Part shown: piece by piece, positions 29,240-31,273 of the stretch
How positions within the stretch are numbered: position 1 is the first letter of the stretch
Layout: the number at the start of each line of letters is the position of its first letter
The notes under the pieces: generated by a model
The model's database searches: none
Told to the model about the DNA's origin: nothing
The model's input: only the letters and a program-made list of their open reading frames with translations
Assembly (NCBI GenBank): GCA_030037035.1
Contig: JASHSA010000002.1
Span: 1-31,273, forward strand
From: Thermoplasmata archaeon
Lineage (GTDB): Archaea; Thermoplasmatota; Thermoplasmata; Lutacidiplasmatales; UBA184
DNA: 31,273 bases
Direction: 5' to 3'
Made by a program: the position numbers and the translations under genes

Positions 29240-29820
29240 CGGCTGGGCGCGTCGGACCAGGGGGCCGCTGCGAGGCGGGCGGCATGCGCCTTGCGGAACT
29301 TCGCGAGCTTCGGAGCGATCACCGCCTGGCAGTACGCCTGCTCCGGGTGACGGCGGAAGTACTGTCGGTGGTACTCCTCGGCCGGGTAGAACGCCGTCAG
29401 CGGGACGACCTGCGTGACGACCGGCCGCGCGTACAGGCGCTCGTCCGTCACCTCCCGGACGACCTGCTCGGCGACCGTCCGCTGAGCGTCGTTCGCCCAG
29501 AACACGACGGACCGGTACTGCGTGCCGGAGTCGGGTCCCTGGCGGTCCCGGGTCGTCGGGTCATGGGTCGTGAAGAAGACGACCAAGAGGTCGTGGAGAC
29601 TGACCTCGCGCGGGTCGAACGTCACTTCAAGCGCCTCGGCGTGCCCGGTCCGGCCGGTGCAGACCTGCTCGTACGTCGGGTCTGGCACCGTCCCTCCGGC
29701 GTAGCCGGGAACGGTGGAGCGGACCCCCCGAAGCTCGGAGAAGACCGCCTCGGTGCACCAGAAGCATCCTCCGGCAAGGACGATCCGCTCGGTCGTGGGG
29801 GAAGCGGCGCCGGCCGGCAT
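29236..29820 (-). CDS. msrA: Peptide-methionine (S)-S-oxide reductase
   Basis: Reduces methionine S-sulfoxide in proteins, complementary to MsrB. The 194-residue protein shows the catalytic GGCFWCTEAVF (C19, with C22), GYAGGTVPDPTYEQVCTGRTGHAE, FFTTHDPTTRDRQGPDSGTQ, YRSVVF and FYPAEEYHRQYFRRHPEQAYC, where the last Cys may resolve the disulfide. Length is normal. The stop shares a 4-bp CTAG with the convergent exporter gene. No strong promoter box is visible. Confidence 0.97.
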   Translation of the reverse strand: MPAGAASPTTERIVLAGGCFWCTEAVFSELRGVRSTVPGYAGGTVPDPTYEQVCTGRTGHAEALEVTFDPREVSLHDLLVVFFTTHDPTTRDRQGPDSGTQYRSVVFWANDAQRTVAEQVVREVTDERLYARPVVTQVVPLTAFYPAEEYHRQYFRRHPEQAYCQAVIAPKLAKFRKAHAARLAAAPWSDAPSR

Positions 29821-29868
29821 GGTCGCGGACGAGCGGCCGGGGGCTCTTGACGGTTCGGGCCCGACCGC

Positions 29869-30579
29869 CTACGCCCCGTCCCCGCGCGACGCCCTCGAAC
29901 CGACCAGCACGAGGACCGCGCCGGCGACCGCGGCGAACGGCGCGAGCGCGAGGGCGACGCCGGCGCCCGGGAGACTCACGAGGCTTGCCGCGAACGGAAG
30001 GAGGAGGTCGGCGGCCAGGAGGCCGAAGCAGCCCCCGCCGGCGACGACGGACCGGGCCCGGAAGTGCCGGCCGGAGAGCACGAGGCCGAGGGAGAGGCCG
30101 AGCGCGCCGAGCCAGGCGAGCCAGAACCCCGCGACGGCGAGGTCGGCCGCGGTCGGGTCGGCCGAGCGAAGGCAGGAGAGCGCATGCGACGCCTTCCCCC
30201 CGAGGCACGCCGCGACAGGGGCGGAGCCTCGGGCAAGAACGGCCCCGGCGACGACCAGGACGACCGCTCCGAGCGAGCCGACCAGGCAGAGGAGCGACGC
30301 GGCCCTGAGCCGGGGGTCCACGTGCTTCAGACGGGAGAAGGCGAGGCGGTAGAGGAACAGCGCCGCCACGAACGCCGCCCCGCCGGCGGCGACCAGGAGC
30401 CCTTCCGCGCCGAGGAGCCCGTGCGAACCGGCGACCAGACCCTGAAGGCGGCGGTCGGAGAGCAGGACGAGCGCCGCGGGCACGGCCAGGGCGAGAAGCG
30501 AACCGACGACCGCGAGCGCACTCGCCTCCCGCAGGAGGCGGTCGGCCTTCCCCTCCTCCGTCGAGGACGGCACGGTCAA
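29869..30579 (-). CDS. Membrane protein, possibly DUF973-like
   Basis: A 236-residue protein with six to seven hydrophobic segments. The stretch FLYRLAFSRLKHVDPRLRAA between helices 2 and 3, and the Cys-containing loop AACLGGKASHALSCLRSADP between helices 3 and 4, resemble archaeal DUF973-type membrane proteins, but I hold that family call loosely. The start is TTG at 30579 or, six bases further in, GTG at 30573; neither has a clear ribosome-binding site. It lies 67 bp downstream of the GyrI-like gene on the same strand. Function is unknown. Confidence 0.7.
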   Translation of the reverse strand: MTVPSSTEEGKADRLLREASALAVVGSLLALAVPAALVLLSDRRLQGLVAGSHGLLGAEGLLVAAGGAAFVAALFLYRLAFSRLKHVDPRLRAASLLCLVGSLGAVVLVVAGAVLARGSAPVAACLGGKASHALSCLRSADPTAADLAVAGFWLAWLGALGLSLGLVLSGRHFRARSVVAGGGCFGLLAADLLLPFAASLVSLPGAGVALALAPFAAVAGAVLVLVGSRASRGDGA

Positions 30580-30646
30580 CGTCGGCTTCCCGGGGCACCG
30601 AGCGCGGCGACGTCCCCGGCGCGAGGCGCGCGCGCCGTCGTCGACC

Positions 30647-31099
30647 TCACGGACGCACCAGGAACTGGACCTCGGTCCGGGCCCAGGCCTTGCGCTCGGT
30701 CCACGGGTTCCCGAGGTAGAGCTCCCGCGTCGACGTCACCGTGCGGATCTTCTTCTCCTTCTTCTGCCAGCGCAGCCAGTCCGAGAGTGCGTGGTAGACC
30801 ACCCGCGGCTCGACGACCTCCGGGTCGAAGACGATGTGCGCGAAGCGGGAGGCCCGGAGCGTGCGGGTCCGAACCCCGGCCGGCGGCCTCGCCGGTCCGC
30901 GCAGCTCGAGCGCGACCTCCCAGGCCCGCGCGTTCGGCTCCAGAAAGATCCAACGGCCCGTCCGGACATGGCTCGCCCTCGCCCAGCGGTCGAGGCGCTC
31001 GAACTGGGCCCGGATCCTGCGCTCGCTGTAGGGACCTTTCCAGGCGATCGACGCGACGCGGATCGCGGGGCTCCTGCCCCAGCCGAAATCGACGGTCAT
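30647..31099 (-). CDS. GyrI-like/effector-binding-domain protein
   Basis: A 150-residue stand-alone domain of the GyrI-like (SOUL/AraC effector-binding) fold. The start IRVASIAWKGPYSERRI, the WEVALELRG strand, and the closing TRELYLGNPWTERKAW and TEVQFLVRP follow the duplicated beta-alpha-beta pattern of that fold. Such domains bind small hydrophobic or cationic compounds, either in regulators or as free proteins. No DNA-binding domain is attached, so ligand scavenging or hydrolysis is possible. ATG 31099 follows the end of the previous same-strand gene by 33 bp, with a TATA-like box at 31130-31136. Confidence 0.78.
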   Translation of the reverse strand: MTVDFGWGRSPAIRVASIAWKGPYSERRIRAQFERLDRWARASHVRTGRWIFLEPNARAWEVALELRGPARPPAGVRTRTLRASRFAHIVFDPEVVEPRVVYHALSDWLRWQKKEKKIRTVTSTRELYLGNPWTERKAWARTEVQFLVRP

Positions 31100-31129
31100 C
31101 GCTACCCCGGCGGAGGACGGAGCGGAGCC

Positions 31130-31136
31130 CTATCAC
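31130..31136 (-). promoter_or_regulatory. TATA-like box of the GyrI-like gene
   Basis: Minus-strand GTGATAG, 30 nt before the ATG at 31099. It overlaps the tandem stop codons (TGA TAG) of the upstream gene. Confidence 0.35.
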
Positions 31137-31273
31137 TCCTCGGCACGGGCTCCGAGCGCGCCGGACGCCGCGGCGGCAGTCTCCGCCCCCCTGGCCTTCG
31201 GAGCGGAGGCGCCCGCCGCGACGAACCGCTCCGGCACCGAGGCGCCGATGTCGGTGATGTAGCCGCCGTAGTA
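31133..31273 (-). CDS. C-terminal fragment of an unidentified protein, 5' end outside the window
   Basis: The last 46 codons of a minus-strand gene that enters from the right edge. The visible sequence starts YYGGYITDIGASVPERFVAA and ends in an Ala/Gly/Glu-rich tail. The stop is TGA followed immediately by TAG. The first part looks like the end of a folded domain; the tail is disordered. Too little is visible to name a family. Confidence 0.6.
   Translation of the reverse strand, partial: YYGGYITDIGASVPERFVAAGASAPKARGAETAAAASGALGARAEE

Noticed and set aside
1..31273. CRISPR arrays, insertion sequences, attachment sites
   Set aside because: No regularly spaced direct repeats, transposase or integrase motifs or terminal inverted repeats were seen.

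Overview
The window is high-GC DNA (roughly 70% by eye), densely coding on both strands, with no rRNA, tRNA, CRISPR array or insertion sequence that I can see. Several features point to an archaeon, most likely a high-GC Thermoplasmatota lineage. Short AT-rich TATA-like boxes stand alone in GC-rich DNA about 22-35 nt before many start codons, as expected for leaderless archaeal transcripts. There are several very small C2H2 or zinc-ribbon proteins, a DUF981 membrane protein, a TM-PKD-TM protein, an HxlR regulator and a TMEM175-type channel. The phylum is an inference from gene content.

Layout. 1-608: 3' half of an ammonium transporter. 724-2726 (minus): DUF167 protein, HxlR regulator and a TylM1/DesVI-like methyltransferase. 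2800-4637: TMEM175-like channel with a probable frameshift near its start, a membrane-anchored DUF4760-like protein, and a two-finger C2H2 protein. 4649-8215 (minus): GTP cyclohydrolase II, a phosphoribosyltransferase, a zinc-ribbon protein, and a GltD-type iron-sulfur flavoprotein. 8366-11686: two related four-helix membrane proteins on either side of a DUF981 gene, with two long non-coding stretches (725 and 559 bp) that are partly hairpin-rich. 11858-12253 (minus): VOC/glyoxalase protein.

12446-20532 (plus) is the centrepiece: ROK glucokinase, full-length transketolase, phosphoglucose isomerase, 6-phosphogluconate dehydrogenase, glucose-6-phosphate dehydrogenase and 6-phosphogluconolactonase, in tight order. 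Together these phosphorylate glucose, run the whole oxidative pentose phosphate pathway to ribulose 5-phosphate with NAD(P)H production, and supply one of the two carbon-shuffling enzymes of the return branch. A classical oxidative pentose phosphate pathway is rare in archaea. The one-piece transketolase and the isomerase, which resembles the PGI half of bacterial transaldolase-PGI fusions, suggest bacterial ancestry.

20661-31273: DEAD-box RNA helicase, MBL-fold hydrolase, PKD membrane protein, dodecin, a seven-helix membrane protein, GNAT acetyltransferase, MsrB, two microproteins (47 and 53 aa), a second GltD-type flavoprotein, small membrane proteins, a LysE-type exporter, MsrA, a GyrI-like domain protein, and the C-terminus of an unidentified gene running off the end. 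NADPH supply (12446-20532), two FAD/Fe-S pyridine-nucleotide oxidoreductases, the flavin-storage protein dodecin, riboflavin synthesis (ribA) and methionine sulfoxide repair (msrA, msrB) suggest an aerobic, redox-active heterotroph. That physiological reading is an inference.
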